This document shows positions 1-10,547 of a stretch of 64,000 nt of DNA, piece by piece. Each line of letters starts with the position of its first letter. Position 1 is the stretch's first letter. The notes under the pieces are model-generated. The model did no database searches. It saw only the letters and a program-made list of their open reading frames with translations, and was not told the DNA's origin. The DNA comes from Pseudomonas fluorescens (GTDB lineage: Bacteria; Pseudomonadota; Gammaproteobacteria; Pseudomonadales; Pseudomonadaceae). The translations under genes and the position numbers were made by a program. Where the stretch lies: positions 243,828 through 307,827 of the forward strand of contig NZ_LACH01000002.1 of NCBI RefSeq assembly GCF_000968015.1, read 5' to 3'.

Positions 1-907
1 TGCGGATGACGTCGACCTTCTCGGGCACCTTGATGCCGGCCAGCTTCTCGACCGAGAGCACGTACGGCAGGTTGTTCATCACGCCGCCGAGGTAGTCGAT
101 ACGGTCGGTGTACGGAATGAAGCTGTGCCAGGACTGACGCTCGGCCATCTTCTCGGCACCACGGTGGTGGTAACCGACGTCCGGTACGCAATCGACGATC
201 TCTTCACCGTCCAGCTGCAGAATGATGCGGAACGCACCGTGCGCGGAAGGGTGGTTAGGGCCGAGGTTGAGGAACATGTAGTCCTCGTTCGCCCCGGAAC
301 GCTTCATGCCCCAGTCTTCAGGCTTGAAGCGCGCGGCTTCTTCCTCAAGCTGTTGCTTGGCCAGGGTCAGGCTGAACGGGTCGAACTCGGTGGCGCGGGC
401 CGGGAAGTCCTTGCGCAGCGGGTGACCTTCCCAGGTCGGCGGCATCATGATGCGGGTCAGGTGCGGGTGACCGGCAAAGTTGATGCCGTACATGTCCCAC
501 ACTTCACGCTCGTACCAGTTGGCGTTCGGCCAGATGCCGGTCACGGTCGGCACGCTGAGGTCGCTCTCGGACAAGGCGACCTTGATCATTACGTCACTAT
601 TACGTTCGATCGACATCAAGTGATAGAACACAGTGAAGTCGGCGCCGCTTGGCAGCCCTTGACGCTTGGTGCGCAGACGCTCGTCCACGCCGTGCAGGTC
701 ATAGAGCATGACGTACGGCTTGGGCAGGTTGCGCAGGAAGGTCAGGACTTCGACGAGTTTGGCACGGGCAACCCAAAGCACCGGCATGCCGGTGCGGGTA
801 GGCTGGGCGGTGAACGCCTCAGGGCCAAAACGGTTATTCAGTTCGACGACCACATCCTGGTCGTCTGCCTTATAAGGCGGGATGTACAGAGCACTGCCTG
901 TAGTCAT
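1..907 (-). CDS. nuoCD: NADH-quinone oxidoreductase subunit C/D (NuoCD fusion), 5' part only
   Basis: This is the N-terminal 302 residues of a protein that continues beyond the window's left edge, so no stop is seen. Residues 1 to about 180 form the NuoC (30-kDa) domain. From about residue 210 the NuoD (49-kDa) domain begins, with the motif [10 protein letters not shown] and then [11 protein letters not shown]. The unbroken join shows the fused NuoCD form found in gammaproteobacteria. The product belongs to the peripheral arm of respiratory complex I, where NuoD helps form the quinone site. The ATG at 907 is preceded by a weak GAAAG ribosome site. It lies 73 bp after nuoB in the same direction, within the nuo operon. 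The identification is secure; only the C-terminal half is missing. Confidence 0.95.
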   Translation of the reverse strand, partial: MTTGSALYIPPYKADDQDVVVELNNRFGPEAFTAQPTRTGMPVLWVARAKLVEVLTFLRNLPKPYVMLYDLHGVDERLRTKRQGLPSGADFTVFYHLMSIERNSDVMIKVALSESDLSVPTVTGIWPNANWYEREVWDMYGINFAGHPHLTRIMMPPTWEGHPLRKDFPARATEFDPFSLTLAKQQLEEEAARFKPEDWGMKRSGANEDYMFLNLGPNHPSAHGAFRIILQLDGEEIVDCVPDVGYHHRGAEKMAERQSWHSFIPYTDRIDYLGGVMNNLPYVLSVEKLAGIKVPEKVDVIR

Positions 908-980
908 GGTTATTTTATCGCTTTCGGTCAACGTAAAGAATGAAGCCAGGTTCTCGTTCTATAAAAGAAGCAGGTCTGGA

Positions 981-1655
981 TCAGACTTCGTCGGGGCTGC
1001 GCAGGTTGGTGACTGCGATTCGCTGTTCGCGGCGCTGTTCCTTTTGCGAAGGCATCTCGGCGCGGTATACGCCTTGATCGCCGACGACCCAGGAAAGCGG
1101 ACGACGCTCCTGTCCAATCGACTCTTGCAAGAGCATCAAGCCTTGCAGAAAAGCTTCAGGGCGGGGCGGGCAGCCAGGCACGTAGACGTCCACGGGCAGG
1201 AACTTGTCCACCCCTTGAACGACTGAGTAGATGTCGTACATGCCACCGGAGTTGGCGCACGAACCCATGGAGATAACCCATTTAGGTTCGAGCATTTGCT
1301 CGTAGAGACGCTGAATGATCGGCGCCATCTTGATGAAGCAGGTACCGGCGATAACCATGAAATCCGCCTGACGCGGCGATGCCCGGATAACCTCGGCGCC
1401 AAAGCGCGCGATGTCGTGGGGCGCCGTGAAGGCGGTGGTCATTTCCACGTAGCAGCACGAAAGACCGAAGTTATACGGCCACAGGGAGTTCTTGCGCCCC
1501 CAGTTGATCGTGCCGTTAAGCACGTCTTCGAGCTTGCCCATGAAAATGTTTTTGTGGACTTGATCTTCTAACGGATCGGAAACGGTTTCCCGTTCGCCAA
1601 TCGGATACTGCTCGTTAGGAGCATCGGGGTCGATCCTGGTGAGATTGTATTGCAT
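981..1655 (-). CDS. nuoB: NADH-quinone oxidoreductase subunit B
   Basis: A 224-residue complex I subunit that binds iron-sulfur cluster N2, the last electron carrier before quinone. The tandem cysteines in LSCCYVEMT, together with the cysteines in [17 protein letters not shown] and PGCPPRPEA, are the family's expected conserved cysteines. The length matches Pseudomonas NuoB. I chose the ATG at 1655 because GAGG lies 8 bases upstream; an in-frame TTG two codons earlier has no suitable ribosome site. It follows nuoA by only 10 bases, so the two genes are co-transcribed. Role and cofactor are family knowledge; the cysteine motifs are seen directly. Confidence 0.96.
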   Translation of the reverse strand: MQYNLTRIDPDAPNEQYPIGERETVSDPLEDQVHKNIFMGKLEDVLNGTINWGRKNSLWPYNFGLSCCYVEMTTAFTAPHDIARFGAEVIRASPRQADFMVIAGTCFIKMAPIIQRLYEQMLEPKWVISMGSCANSGGMYDIYSVVQGVDKFLPVDVYVPGCPPRPEAFLQGLMLLQESIGQERRPLSWVVGDQGVYRAEMPSQKEQRREQRIAVTNLRSPDEV

Positions 1656-1665
1656 TGCCAAAGCC

Positions 1666-2079
1666 TCATTGTTTCAGCTTCGCTTGCCGCTTAAGACGAG
1701 CTGCCGGAGCCCAGTCAAGGGCGCCCACTCGAAATAGGTAGACAAGACCTGCCAACAGAATTGCTATGAAAACGAGAGCTTCGACGAATCCGGTCCAGCC
1801 GCTTTCGCGGACGGACACAGACCAGGCAAAGAGAAAAAGGGCTTCGATATCGAAGATCACGAAGAGCATCGCGACCAGATAGAATTTTGCAGAGAGCCGC
1901 AGACGGGCGCCACCTGTAGGCAGCATGCCGGATTCGAACGGTTCGTTTTTGCTGCGGCCCCAGGCTTTTGACCCGAGGAGGCTGGAGACGCCGAGCATGA
2001 AGGCACAAAGGCCGACGACGCCCAGAAGGAAAATGGCAAAGCCCCAGTTGTGGGCCATGAGTCCTGTCGCTTCGGGCAT
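1666..2079 (-). CDS. nuoA: NADH-quinone oxidoreductase subunit A
   Basis: A 137-residue inner-membrane subunit of complex I and the first gene of the nuo operon. Three hydrophobic helices are visible: near residues 12-32, one around [20 protein letters not shown], and a third around [19 protein letters not shown]. The conserved segment PFESG between helices one and two is typical of NuoA. The ATG at 2079 has AGGA about ten bases upstream and gives the usual family length; an upstream in-frame extension lacks similarity to the family. The promoter should lie in the 400 bases preceding this gene. Confidence 0.95.
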   Translation of the reverse strand: MPEATGLMAHNWGFAIFLLGVVGLCAFMLGVSSLLGSKAWGRSKNEPFESGMLPTGGARLRLSAKFYLVAMLFVIFDIEALFLFAWSVSVRESGWTGFVEALVFIAILLAGLVYLFRVGALDWAPAARLKRQAKLKQ

Positions 2080-2502
2080 GCTGGTAATCCTTAACAGAGA
2101 GCAAAGGTCTCTGAGCTTGAAAAGAAACAAAGCAGTGACGATATGTCGCAGCAATCAATCCCGCTGATTTTATGGCACAACACCGTGCAAGTAAAATTCC
2201 TATAGCGAAATTATTTATAGGAATAAGGACATGGCGCACCTCCAAAACCCCGCAGCCCATGCGGTTCGGGCATTGGCCGGGATTTCATCAATATTGTTTT
2301 GTTGGGAATGTAACGAACATAGTTGCGGCTAAATGATAATCAATATTGTTTGTGGCGGTTTTTAAACTGTTTAACAGGTTAATGGGTGGGAAGTTGTCTT
2401 ACATGCGCCTTATTGCAAGTAGTGCGCAGGGAGGTTTTAGCGTGTTTTCCTGATCGGGAAAATGCTCTGGATCAAGGTTTTTCCCAGATTCACCACTGAC
2501 CA
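2080..2502 (-). promoter_or_regulatory. upstream region of the nuo operon with a repeated AT-rich motif
   Basis: AT-rich non-coding DNA, unlike its GC-rich surroundings, lying upstream of nuoA. The 13-base sequence ATCAATATTGTTT occurs twice in the same orientation, at 2287-2299 and 2339-2351, with starts 52 bases apart. Each copy contains the palindrome CAATATTG. This spacing is about five helical turns, so both would face the same side of the helix. The regulator is not known to me. No clear sigma-70 hexamer pair could be assigned. Confidence 0.4.
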
Positions 2503-2593
2503 CTGTGGGAGCGAGCTTGCTCGCGATGGCGGCCGTCCAGTCGAAGTTGTACTGACTGACATTCCGCTATCGCGAGCAAGCTCGCTCCCACAG
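2503..2593. repeat. REP inverted pair (GTGGGAGCGAGC family)
   Basis: Two inverted copies of the REP core GTGGGAGCGAGCTTGCTCGC with its GAT tail, about 40 bases apart, form a REPIN-like pair between nuoA and aceA. Each half can fold on itself and the two halves can also pair with each other. This family is common in intergenic DNA of the P. fluorescens group. Confidence 0.9.
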
Positions 2594-2622
2594 GGTTCGG
2601 CGGTGTTGGTTAAATCGAGGGC

Positions 2623-2650
2623 AAAAAAAATGCCCCGAACCAGTCGGGGC
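2623..2650 (-). terminator. rho-independent terminator of aceA
   Basis: On the minus strand the stem GCCCCGACTGGTTCGGGGC is followed by a run of eight T after one A. It lies about 70 bases beyond the aceA stop. Confidence 0.9.
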
Positions 2651-2719
2651 GTCAGATGTGCGGCGTCGCGGTTAGCTTTCTATTCGGTCCGCAACGGCCG
2701 TTTGCTCAGGTGAAGCAGA

Positions 2720-4045
2720 TCAGTGGAACTGTTCTTCTTCAGTCGAACCGGTCAGCGCGGTCACCGAAGACGAGCCACCTTGAATCACGGTGGTCATGTC
2801 GTCGAAGTAGCCGGTGCCCACTTCCTGCTGGTGAGCCACGAAGGTGTAGCCCTTCGAAGCGTCAGCGAACTCTTGCTCTTGCAGCTTCACGTAGGCAGTC
2901 ATGTCGTTGCGGGCGTAGTCGTGCGCCAGGTTGAACATGCTGTGCCACATGTTGTGAATGCCGGCCAGGGTGATGAACTGGTGCTTGTAACCCATGGCGG
3001 ACAGTTCGCGCTGGAACTTGGCGATGGTCGCGTCGTCCAGGTTTTTCTTCCAGTTGAAGGAAGGCGAGCAGTTGTACGACAGCAGTTGGTCCGGGTATTC
3101 CTTTTTGATCGCTTCAGCGAAGCGACGAGCTTCGTCCAGATCCGGCTTGGCAGTTTCACACCAGATCAGGTCGGCGTACGGAGCGTAAGCCAGGCCGCGA
3201 GCGATCGCCTGGTCCAGGCCGGCGCGCACTTTGTAGAAGCCTTCCTGGGTACGTTCGCCAGTTACGAATGGCTGGTCGTACGGGTCGCAATCGGACGTCA
3301 GCAGGTCAGCTGCGTTAGCGTCGGTACGAGCCAGGATGATGGTCGGAGTACCGGCAACGTCAGCCGCCAGACGGGCAGCGGTCAGCTTCTGTACAGCTTC
3401 CTGGGTAGGAACCAGTACCTTGCCGCCCATGTGGCCGCATTTTTTCACGGAAGCCAGTTGGTCTTCGAAGTGAACGCCGGCGGCGCCTGCTTCGATCATG
3501 CTTTTCATCAGTTCGTAAGCGTTCAGTACGCCGCCGAAACCGGCTTCAGCGTCAGCCACGATCGGTGCGAAGTAGTCGATGTAGCCTTCGTCGCCCGGGC
3601 CTTTACCGGCTTTCCACTGGATCTGGTCAGCACGACGGAACGAGTTGTTGATGCGCTTGACCACGGTTGGAACCGAATCCACCGGGTACAGCGACTGGTC
3701 TGGGTACATCGATTCGGCGGAGTTGTTGTCCGCAGCCACTTGCCAGCCCGACAGGTAGATTGCCTGGATACCGGCTTTGACTTGTTGCACAGCCTGGCCG
3801 CCGGTCAGGGCGCCCATGCAGTTGACGAAATCTTTATCAGGACGGAAGGATGGCTTGGCGCCCTGGGTCACCAGGTTCCACAGCTTCTCGGCGCCCAATT
3901 TTGCAAAGGTGTGCTCAGGTTGAACCGAGCCACGCAGGCGGACGACGTCAGCAGCGGAGTAAGCGCGTGTCACGCCTTTCCAGCGTGGGTTTTCAGCCCA
4001 ATCTTTTTCGAGGGCTGCAATTTGCTGTTCGCGTGTCAGTGCCAT
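2720..4045 (-). CDS. aceA: isocitrate lyase
   Basis: A 441-residue cytoplasmic enzyme that splits isocitrate into glyoxylate and succinate, the first step of the glyoxylate shunt. The catalytic loop KKCGHMGGK is at residues 201-209, with the active-site cysteine at 203, and the C-terminal half contains the NCSPSFNWK segment typical of the family. The length matches the short bacterial form. The ATG at 4045 is preceded by a purine-rich AGGTTTATCTCC. The gene is monocistronic: its own terminator lies downstream and a leader of over 400 bases lies upstream, with a promoter-like palindrome at 4480-4505. It competes for isocitrate with the two dehydrogenases encoded at 11.2-15.2 kb. Confidence 0.97.
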   Translation of the reverse strand: MALTREQQIAALEKDWAENPRWKGVTRAYSAADVVRLRGSVQPEHTFAKLGAEKLWNLVTQGAKPSFRPDKDFVNCMGALTGGQAVQQVKAGIQAIYLSGWQVAADNNSAESMYPDQSLYPVDSVPTVVKRINNSFRRADQIQWKAGKGPGDEGYIDYFAPIVADAEAGFGGVLNAYELMKSMIEAGAAGVHFEDQLASVKKCGHMGGKVLVPTQEAVQKLTAARLAADVAGTPTIILARTDANAADLLTSDCDPYDQPFVTGERTQEGFYKVRAGLDQAIARGLAYAPYADLIWCETAKPDLDEARRFAEAIKKEYPDQLLSYNCSPSFNWKKNLDDATIAKFQRELSAMGYKHQFITLAGIHNMWHSMFNLAHDYARNDMTAYVKLQEQEFADASKGYTFVAHQQEVGTGYFDDMTTVIQGGSSSVTALTGSTEEEQFH

Positions 4046-4479
4046 GGAGATAAACCTCGTCGCATAGGTCTGGGTGGAAAATTCCTGCTCCTGCCGAATA
4101 CGCTTTTCAAAAGTGGGCGTAAAAGGCTGCTCGCTGACCAGAAGCTTAGGCGGTCAAGTCGGATTCGGCGGGGGTGGCGACGGGATGAACGATGGGCTCG
4201 AGGGGAAGTGAGCAGGTAAGGGCGAACTGGCGAGCGCATTCGGGCGTCGTGGGCCTTGGTACGAACTTCAGTGTGGAGCCGGGTTACCTAATTACGCTTC
4301 CGTCCCTCGGGACAACTTCGTTCCAGTCGGCAACCTCGTCAAACACACCTTGTGGGCGGTACAGACACGAAGCGGCTCGCGGGGTAGGTGCGAACGGCGC
4401 CTCGAAGGCCCTTGCCAGGGCCCCTGATTAGCGGGAGCGAGGCCATCATGCCTTCGCTTTTTTGTATCGTCAAACGTTT
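4046..4479 (-). other. long non-coding leader of aceA
   Basis: About 430 bases lie between the likely aceA promoter and its start codon, with no convincing gene on either strand. A strong hairpin, GGCCCT-TGCC-AGGGCC, lies at 4408-4423, without a following T run. The region may be a regulatory 5' leader, but I recognise no known riboswitch. Confidence 0.4.
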
Positions 4480-4505
4480 TGTAGTGCTTTTTTTATAGCA
4501 CTACA
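4480..4505 (-). promoter_or_regulatory. perfect palindrome over an extended -10 promoter upstream of aceA (candidate RccR-type operator)
   Basis: Nine-base arms TGTAGTGCT and AGCACTACA are separated by eight bases. Read on the minus strand it contains TGC-TATAAA, an extended -10 element with its hexamer at 4497-4492, so a bound protein would block the promoter. The outer half-sites TGTAGT and ACTACA resemble the site I recall for RccR, the KDPG-responsive regulator of aceA in Pseudomonas. The assignment to RccR is from memory and is an inference; the palindrome itself is seen directly. Confidence 0.55.
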
Positions 4506-4545
4506 TCTTTGGTCTAATACGACTAATCAGTCAGTTTTCGGTGGT

Positions 4546-5307
4546 TTAGTCCAAAGTATCGACTTTCACCCGCAGGGTCATGTCATCGCGGCCCTGAGTC
4601 GAGTAGCTGCGGGTCTGGCCCTGTTTGTCGGCCTGAGTCTGGCGGTTTACGCCAGCCAGGGTGATCCATTCGCCGAGACGACCCGTGACAGTTGTGTCGG
4701 TACTTTGCACATTCACTACATCGGGACGTTCCTGGCTCATGCGGTCACGGTTTGTGCTGATCGCCAAGTGAACGATCTCCCCGGTGACGCTGGCGGTGAC
4801 GTAGAAACCCTGGGTGACGTTGCGGTATTCGGTCTGGCTGCGCAGGTCGCCGTAGGAATCGATCTGAGTGCTGGTGAGCGGTACGCTCTGGCCGACCTGG
4901 ATCAGTGCCGGCGTGCCTTCGCTGGCCTGGATCTGCTGAATCCCGCCGTCACGGCTGTCGGTGCTGCGATTGATGATGCGGGTCTGACTTGGTTTGGCGC
5001 CATTTACCGAGTAGCCCTGATCGCCCTGGAAGTTGTTTTCGTTGGTGTCGACAGTGATCAGCAGGCGTTTGGCGGCGACGTCGAGTTGGGAGATGAGGGC
5101 CTTAAGTTCGTCGATCTTGCGCTGATCGGCATTGACGATCAGCTGATTGCCGTAGGCGCTGACCTGACCTTCCTTGCCGATGAAGTTCTGCGCGATGGGC
5201 AGCATGTCGTCGCTGGTGCGGTAGTTCAGTGGCACGATCTCGGTGGCTGCCATGACCGAAAAACTGCAGGTCAGCAGCAGCGTGGTGAGCAGGGTGCGTA
5301 GGGACAT
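4546..5307 (-). CDS. exported secretin-like protein of unknown role
   Basis: A 253-residue protein with a clear signal peptide (MSLRTLLTTLLLTCSFSVMA, then cleavage near residue 21). Residues 25-90 (YRTSDDMLPIAQNFIGKEG ... QLIVNADQRKIDELKALISQLD) resemble the N1/NolW-type domain of secretins. The rest resembles the start of the secretin beta-domain, including VGQSVPL, but is far too short to form a normal secretin ring. The ATG at 5307 has GGAG nine bases upstream. No pilus or type II secretion genes are nearby. It may be a secretin-related periplasmic or outer-membrane protein; I cannot assign a function. Confidence 0.75.
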   Translation of the reverse strand: MSLRTLLTTLLLTCSFSVMAATEIVPLNYRTSDDMLPIAQNFIGKEGQVSAYGNQLIVNADQRKIDELKALISQLDVAAKRLLITVDTNENNFQGDQGYSVNGAKPSQTRIINRSTDSRDGGIQQIQASEGTPALIQVGQSVPLTSTQIDSYGDLRSQTEYRNVTQGFYVTASVTGEIVHLAISTNRDRMSQERPDVVNVQSTDTTVTGRLGEWITLAGVNRQTQADKQGQTRSYSTQGRDDMTLRVKVDTLD

Positions 5308-5387
5308 ATCCGTTATCTCCGACATCTTGAAGTGTTGATATTGCCAGTTTGTCGGCCCAGCGTGGGGCAAGTTGAATCGTAGACAGC

Positions 5388-5424
5388 AAAACGCCCCGGC
5401 ATCCGAGGATGGCGGGGCGTTTTG
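5388..5424 (-). terminator. terminator after the roxA-GNAT operon
   Basis: The stem ACGCCCCGCCATC...GATGCCGGGGCGT with flanking A and T runs lies beyond the GNAT gene on the minus strand. It is nearly symmetrical and could act in both directions. Confidence 0.8.
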
Positions 5425-5441
5425 TGGTGTTCTCTCGGGCC

Positions 5442-5538
5442 TCATCGCGAGCAAGCTCGCTCCCACAGTAGTTCAATGGTGTTGCTGCAATCTGTGGCAA
5501 CACCTAAAACCCTGTGGGAGCGAGCTTGCTCGCGATGG
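5442..5538. repeat. REP inverted pair
   Basis: Two copies of the GTGGGAGCGAGCTTGCTCGC palindrome lie in the opposite relative order to the first pair (ATCGCGAGC... outermost on the left, GCTCGCGATGG outermost on the right), with about 45 bases between. Confidence 0.85.
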
Positions 5539-5551
5539 CAGCACCTCGGTG

Positions 5552-5977
5552 TCAGGCCGAGTGCCGCACCATGTCCACATGCGGAATCCCGGCTTCCAGG
5601 AATTCCTCACTGACCAGGCTGAAGCCCAGGCGCTCATAGAACGCCGTGGCCTGTACCTGTGCGCTCAGCATCTGCTGCTTGAGCCCGCGCTTCTCGGCTT
5701 CGCCGATCACCGCTTGCATCAGCGCATCGCCGACTTTCAATCCGCGCCAGTCTTTCAGCACCGATACCCGGCCGACGTGGCCATCGGGCAGCAGGCGGGC
5801 GGTGCCAATCGGAAAGTCGCCTTCGAAGGCCAGAAAATGCACCGCCGTCGCGTCATCAGCATCCCATTCCAGCTCAGGTGGAACGGATTGCTCGGCGATG
5901 AACACCGTCTCACGAATGCGCCGGATCTCGGCGTTGTCCTTTTGCCAGTCTGCGACACGTACGTGAATTTTATTCAT
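5552..5977 (-). CDS. GNAT family N-acetyltransferase (ElaA-like)
   Basis: A 141-residue member of the GCN5-related acetyltransferase fold. The early segment VFIAEQSVPPELEWD and the strand HFLAFEGDFPIGTARLL are typical of the ElaA/YjcF type. Motif A (GRVSVLKDWRGLKVGDALM) binds acetyl-CoA, and the C-terminal AFYERLGF is the usual GNAT ending. The substrate is unknown. The ATG at 5977 overlaps the end of roxA by eight bases, so the two are translationally coupled; a TTG two codons upstream is possible but less likely. A terminator follows at 5388-5424. Confidence 0.88.
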   Translation of the reverse strand: MNKIHVRVADWQKDNAEIRRIRETVFIAEQSVPPELEWDADDATAVHFLAFEGDFPIGTARLLPDGHVGRVSVLKDWRGLKVGDALMQAVIGEAEKRGLKQQMLSAQVQATAFYERLGFSLVSEEFLEAGIPHVDMVRHSA

Positions 5978-7139
5978 CAGCAAACCCCAGGCTTCCTTGC
6001 TTGATCAGCTCACACAGCAGGCCGCGACCATCTTCGTCGCTCAGCCAGTCGCCGAGATTGTCGACGTGCAGCGCGTCTGCGGCGCAAATCAACTTCAGCA
6101 ATTCGCGCAGTTTGCCTGGCAAGTAACGGCTCTGGCCGCTGGCGAACAGCAGCAGGTCGTCATCGACTTCGGACCAGGCCAGGCGTGCGCTTGGATTGCG
6201 GATCAGCACTGCGCCTTGCTCAAGGCTGGCGAGCAGGTCGTCTTCTTCGATCTCTTCCGGGCCTGCCACCAGTTCCGGGTAGCGTGGTTCGGTCATGAAC
6301 TGGCCGAACCAGGTCAGCAGCAGGCGCTCGTCGCTCATGTGCTCGGCCAGCAAGGCTTTCAGGCGGTCGAGGGCGTCGTGCTGGATCTGATGCGGATCGA
6401 CTGCAGGCAGGGCGTCGGCGTCGGTGTAACGCTCTTCGTCCGACAGGAACTGGCTGAGGAAGTCGGTGAAGTGGGTCAGCACTTCGGCGGCGCTCGGGGC
6501 GCGGAAACCGACCGAGTAGGTCAGGCAGTCATCAACGGCAACACCGCAGTGGGCCAGGCGCGGCGGCAGGTAGAGCATGTCGCCCGGTTCCAGAACCCAT
6601 TCGTCGGTGGCTTCGAAGTTGGCAAGGATGCGCAGGTCGGCGTGTTGCAGCAGCTTGCTCTCGGAATCGCACATCTGGCCGATTTTCCAGTTGCGCTTGC
6701 CGTGACCTTGCAGCAGGAACACGTCGTAGTTGTCGAAGTGCGGACCGACGCTGCCGCCTGGGGCAGCGAAGCTGATCATCACGTCGTCGATGCGCCAGCT
6801 CGGCAGGAAGCGGAAGTTTTCCAGCAGCTCGGCGACTTCCGGCACGAATTGGTCGACGGCTTGAACCAGCAGGGTCCAGTCGCGTTCCGGCAATTTGCTG
6901 AATTCGTCTTCTGCGAACGGGCCGCGGCGCATTTCCCAAGGACGTTCGCCGTTCTCGATGATCAGGCGCGACTCGACTTCTTCTTCCAGCGCCAGGCCGG
7001 CCAGTTCGTCGGCGTCGATCGGGCTTTCGAATTCAGGAATCGCCTGACGGATCAGCAGGGGTTTTTTCTGCCAGTAGTCGCGCAGGAATTCGCGCGCCGT
7101 GATGCCGCCCAGAAGTTGAAGAGGAATGTCAGGATTCAT
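5970..7139 (-). CDS. roxA: ribosomal protein uL16 arginine 3-hydroxylase (JmjC/cupin oxygenase)
   Basis: A 389-residue Fe(II)/2-oxoglutarate oxygenase of the YcfD/RoxA family, which hydroxylates an arginine of ribosomal protein L16. The iron-binding motif HFD is at residues 134-136 and the third ligand is the histidine of LAHCG at about 197; both sit in a JmjC-type cupin core. The C-terminal part (from about 240) is the dimerisation and winged-helix region of the family. The ATG at 7139 is preceded by AGG seven bases away and gives the family length. It heads a two-gene unit with the downstream GNAT enzyme and starts just past the purB terminator. Confidence 0.93.
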   Translation of the reverse strand: MNPDIPLQLLGGITAREFLRDYWQKKPLLIRQAIPEFESPIDADELAGLALEEEVESRLIIENGERPWEMRRGPFAEDEFSKLPERDWTLLVQAVDQFVPEVAELLENFRFLPSWRIDDVMISFAAPGGSVGPHFDNYDVFLLQGHGKRNWKIGQMCDSESKLLQHADLRILANFEATDEWVLEPGDMLYLPPRLAHCGVAVDDCLTYSVGFRAPSAAEVLTHFTDFLSQFLSDEERYTDADALPAVDPHQIQHDALDRLKALLAEHMSDERLLLTWFGQFMTEPRYPELVAGPEEIEEDDLLASLEQGAVLIRNPSARLAWSEVDDDLLLFASGQSRYLPGKLRELLKLICAADALHVDNLGDWLSDEDGRGLLCELIKQGSLGFADE

Positions 7140-7178
7140 GTGTAACCTATTGAAAAAATGCACTTTTCAGACGGGAAT

Positions 7179-7206
7179 AAAAACGCCCGGCGCTGCCGGG
7201 CGTCTC
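7179..7206 (-). terminator. rho-independent terminator of purB
   Basis: On the minus strand, ACGCCCGGCAGCGCCGGGCGT is a stem-loop followed by TTTTTA, about 20 bases beyond the purB stop. Confidence 0.9.
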
Positions 7207-7225
7207 AAAAGGGTAAAGCGGTCGA

Positions 7226-8683
<1,458 letters not shown>

Positions 8684-8722
8684 TTACGCGTTACACAATA
8701 CAAAGGGTCTTGCGGGCGCGGT

Positions 8723-9346
8723 TCAGCTGCTGCGCATCAACGGGTAAAGCTCTTTCAGCAACTTGCGACGGCTGATCACCAGCTGCCAGCGATGACCGCC
8801 CAACTGCCGCCACAGGCGCGCCGAACGAATTCCGGCCAGCAACAGGGCGCGGATTTTCGAGGCGTTGCTCGGTTGTTGCAGGTTGCGCATGTCGCCATGG
8901 ACCTGAATGCGTTGGCGCAGGGTGCTCAGGGTGTCCTGGTACAGCGCACCGCAAGCAGCAATCACGTTTTCGTGCGCCGGGCCGAAGTGCTCGACCTGGG
9001 ACTGAATCTGCGGCAAACGCTTGCCGATCACGTCCAGCATGTCGTTGCGCTTGGCCAGTTGACGCTCCAGGCCGAGCATCGCCAGCGCATAGCGCAGCGG
9101 TTCGCGCTGAAGGGTGCTTGGGTCGCGTTCCAGGGCGCCGATCAATGCGCGGTAACCTTCACGCAGATTGATGTCGTCGCCGCCGTAGACTTCCAGGGTG
9201 TCCTTGGGGTCGCGAATCAGCAGGCTGCCGAGCATGCACGTCAGGCCGGCTTCGGCGGTCTGGCCGGTCTTGGCGATCTTGTCGACCAGCACGGCGGCGA
9301 GGAACACACCGCCCAGTGCCGTCAGTTGCTCCTGAGTCGGGCTCAT
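8723..9346 (-). CDS. hflD: high frequency lysogenization protein HflD homologue
   Basis: A 207-residue, mostly helical protein of the HflD family. In E. coli this inner-membrane-associated protein sequesters phage lambda CII; its host role is not clear. The start [25 protein letters not shown] is typical, as is the final [13 protein letters not shown] segment. Its ATG overlaps the TGA of mnmA by four bases (ATGA), so it is translationally coupled to mnmA, as in many gammaproteobacteria. AAGG precedes the start. Confidence 0.92.
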   Translation of the reverse strand: MSPTQEQLTALGGVFLAAVLVDKIAKTGQTAEAGLTCMLGSLLIRDPKDTLEVYGGDDINLREGYRALIGALERDPSTLQREPLRYALAMLGLERQLAKRNDMLDVIGKRLPQIQSQVEHFGPAHENVIAACGALYQDTLSTLRQRIQVHGDMRNLQQPSNASKIRALLLAGIRSARLWRQLGGHRWQLVISRRKLLKELYPLMRSS

Positions 9347-10488
9347 TGCTGCTCGCCTTGAGGAGTGCCTTTGCTGGTCCACGGCTCCGCGACTTCGATC
9401 ACGCCGCCGCCGAGGCAGATTTCACCGTCGTAGAACACCACGGACTGGCCTGGGGTGACCGCGCGTTGCGGGTCATCGAAGGTCGCGCGGTAGCCGGTGG
9501 CGGTTTTTTCCAGCGTGCACGGCTGGTCGCTTTGGCGATAGCGGACTTTAGCAGTCAGCCGGCGCGGTTCGCTCAGGTCGATCGGGTTGACCCAATAGAT
9601 GTCTGAAGCGAGTAGGGCGCGGGAGAACAGATACGGATGGTCATTGCCCTGGCCAACGATCAGCTCGTTATGCTCCAGGTCTTTGATCAGCACGTACCAC
9701 GGCTCGTCGCTGGCATCTTTCAAACCGCCGATGCCCAGACCCTGACGCTGGCCGATGGTGTGATACATCAAGCCGTGGTGACGGCCGATGACTTCACCTT
9801 CGGTGGTTTTGATCTCGCCTGGCTGCGCCGGCAGGTACTGCTTGAGGAAGTCGCTGAAGCGGCGTTCGCCGATAAAGCAGATCCCGGTGGAATCCTTTTT
9901 CTTCGCGGTGGCGAGTTCGTGTTTCTCGGCAATCGCGCGCACTTCGGGTTTTTCCAGCTCGCCGACCGGGAACAGGGTCTTGGCGATCTGTTCGCCGCCG
10001 ACGGCGTGCAGGAAGTAGCTCTGGTCCTTGTTCGGGTCCAGGCCCTTGAGCAGCTCGGTGCGACCATCGATGTCGCGGCGACGCACGTAGTGACCGGTGG
10101 CGATCAGGTCGGCGCCGAGCATCATGGCGTAGTCGAGGAACGCCTTGAACTTGATCTCGCGGTTGCACAGGATGTCCGGGTTCGGCGTGCGACCGGCCTT
10201 GTATTCGGCCAGGAAGTGCTCGAACACGTTGTCCCAGTACTCGGCGGCGAAGTTGGCAGTGTGCAGCTTGATGCCAATCTTGTCGCACACGGCCTGAGCG
10301 TCCGCCAGGTCGTCCATGGCGGTGCAGTATTCCGTTCCATCGTCTTCTTCCCAGTTCTTCATGAACAGGCCTTCCACCTCATAACCCTGCTCGATCAGCA
10401 GGAGAGCGGAAACGGAAGAGTCCACGCCGCCGGACATGCCGACAATGACGCGCTTCTTTTGTGTGTCAGAAGGGGCTGGATCACGCAT
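9343..10488 (-). CDS. mnmA: tRNA-specific 2-thiouridylase MnmA
   Basis: A 381-residue enzyme that inserts sulfur at position 2 of the wobble uridine in tRNA for Lys, Glu and Gln. The ATP PP-loop MSGGVDSS is at residues 18-25. The catalytic cysteines are C108 (in NPDILCNR) and C204 (in STGICFIG). Sulfur reaches MnmA through the Tus relay, whose genes lie in this window at 31.7-33.1 kb. The stop overlaps the hflD start by four bases. A nudJ homologue lies 59 bases upstream in the same direction, so nudJ-mnmA-hflD may be one operon. Confidence 0.97.
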   Translation of the reverse strand: MRDPAPSDTQKKRVIVGMSGGVDSSVSALLLIEQGYEVEGLFMKNWEEDDGTEYCTAMDDLADAQAVCDKIGIKLHTANFAAEYWDNVFEHFLAEYKAGRTPNPDILCNREIKFKAFLDYAMMLGADLIATGHYVRRRDIDGRTELLKGLDPNKDQSYFLHAVGGEQIAKTLFPVGELEKPEVRAIAEKHELATAKKKDSTGICFIGERRFSDFLKQYLPAQPGEIKTTEGEVIGRHHGLMYHTIGQRQGLGIGGLKDASDEPWYVLIKDLEHNELIVGQGNDHPYLFSRALLASDIYWVNPIDLSEPRRLTAKVRYRQSDQPCTLEKTATGYRATFDDPQRAVTPGQSVVFYDGEICLGGGVIEVAEPWTSKGTPQGEQQ

Positions 10489-10547
10489 AGGGATTCAATG
10501 AGTGTCTTGAAAAAGGACGCGATTCTAACAGGCCGAAGCCCGCAAGG

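Noticed and set aside
2723..4219. Long plus-strand frame opposite aceA
   Set aside because: It is antisense to a certain gene and shows no family similarity; GC-rich codon use leaves the opposite strand open.
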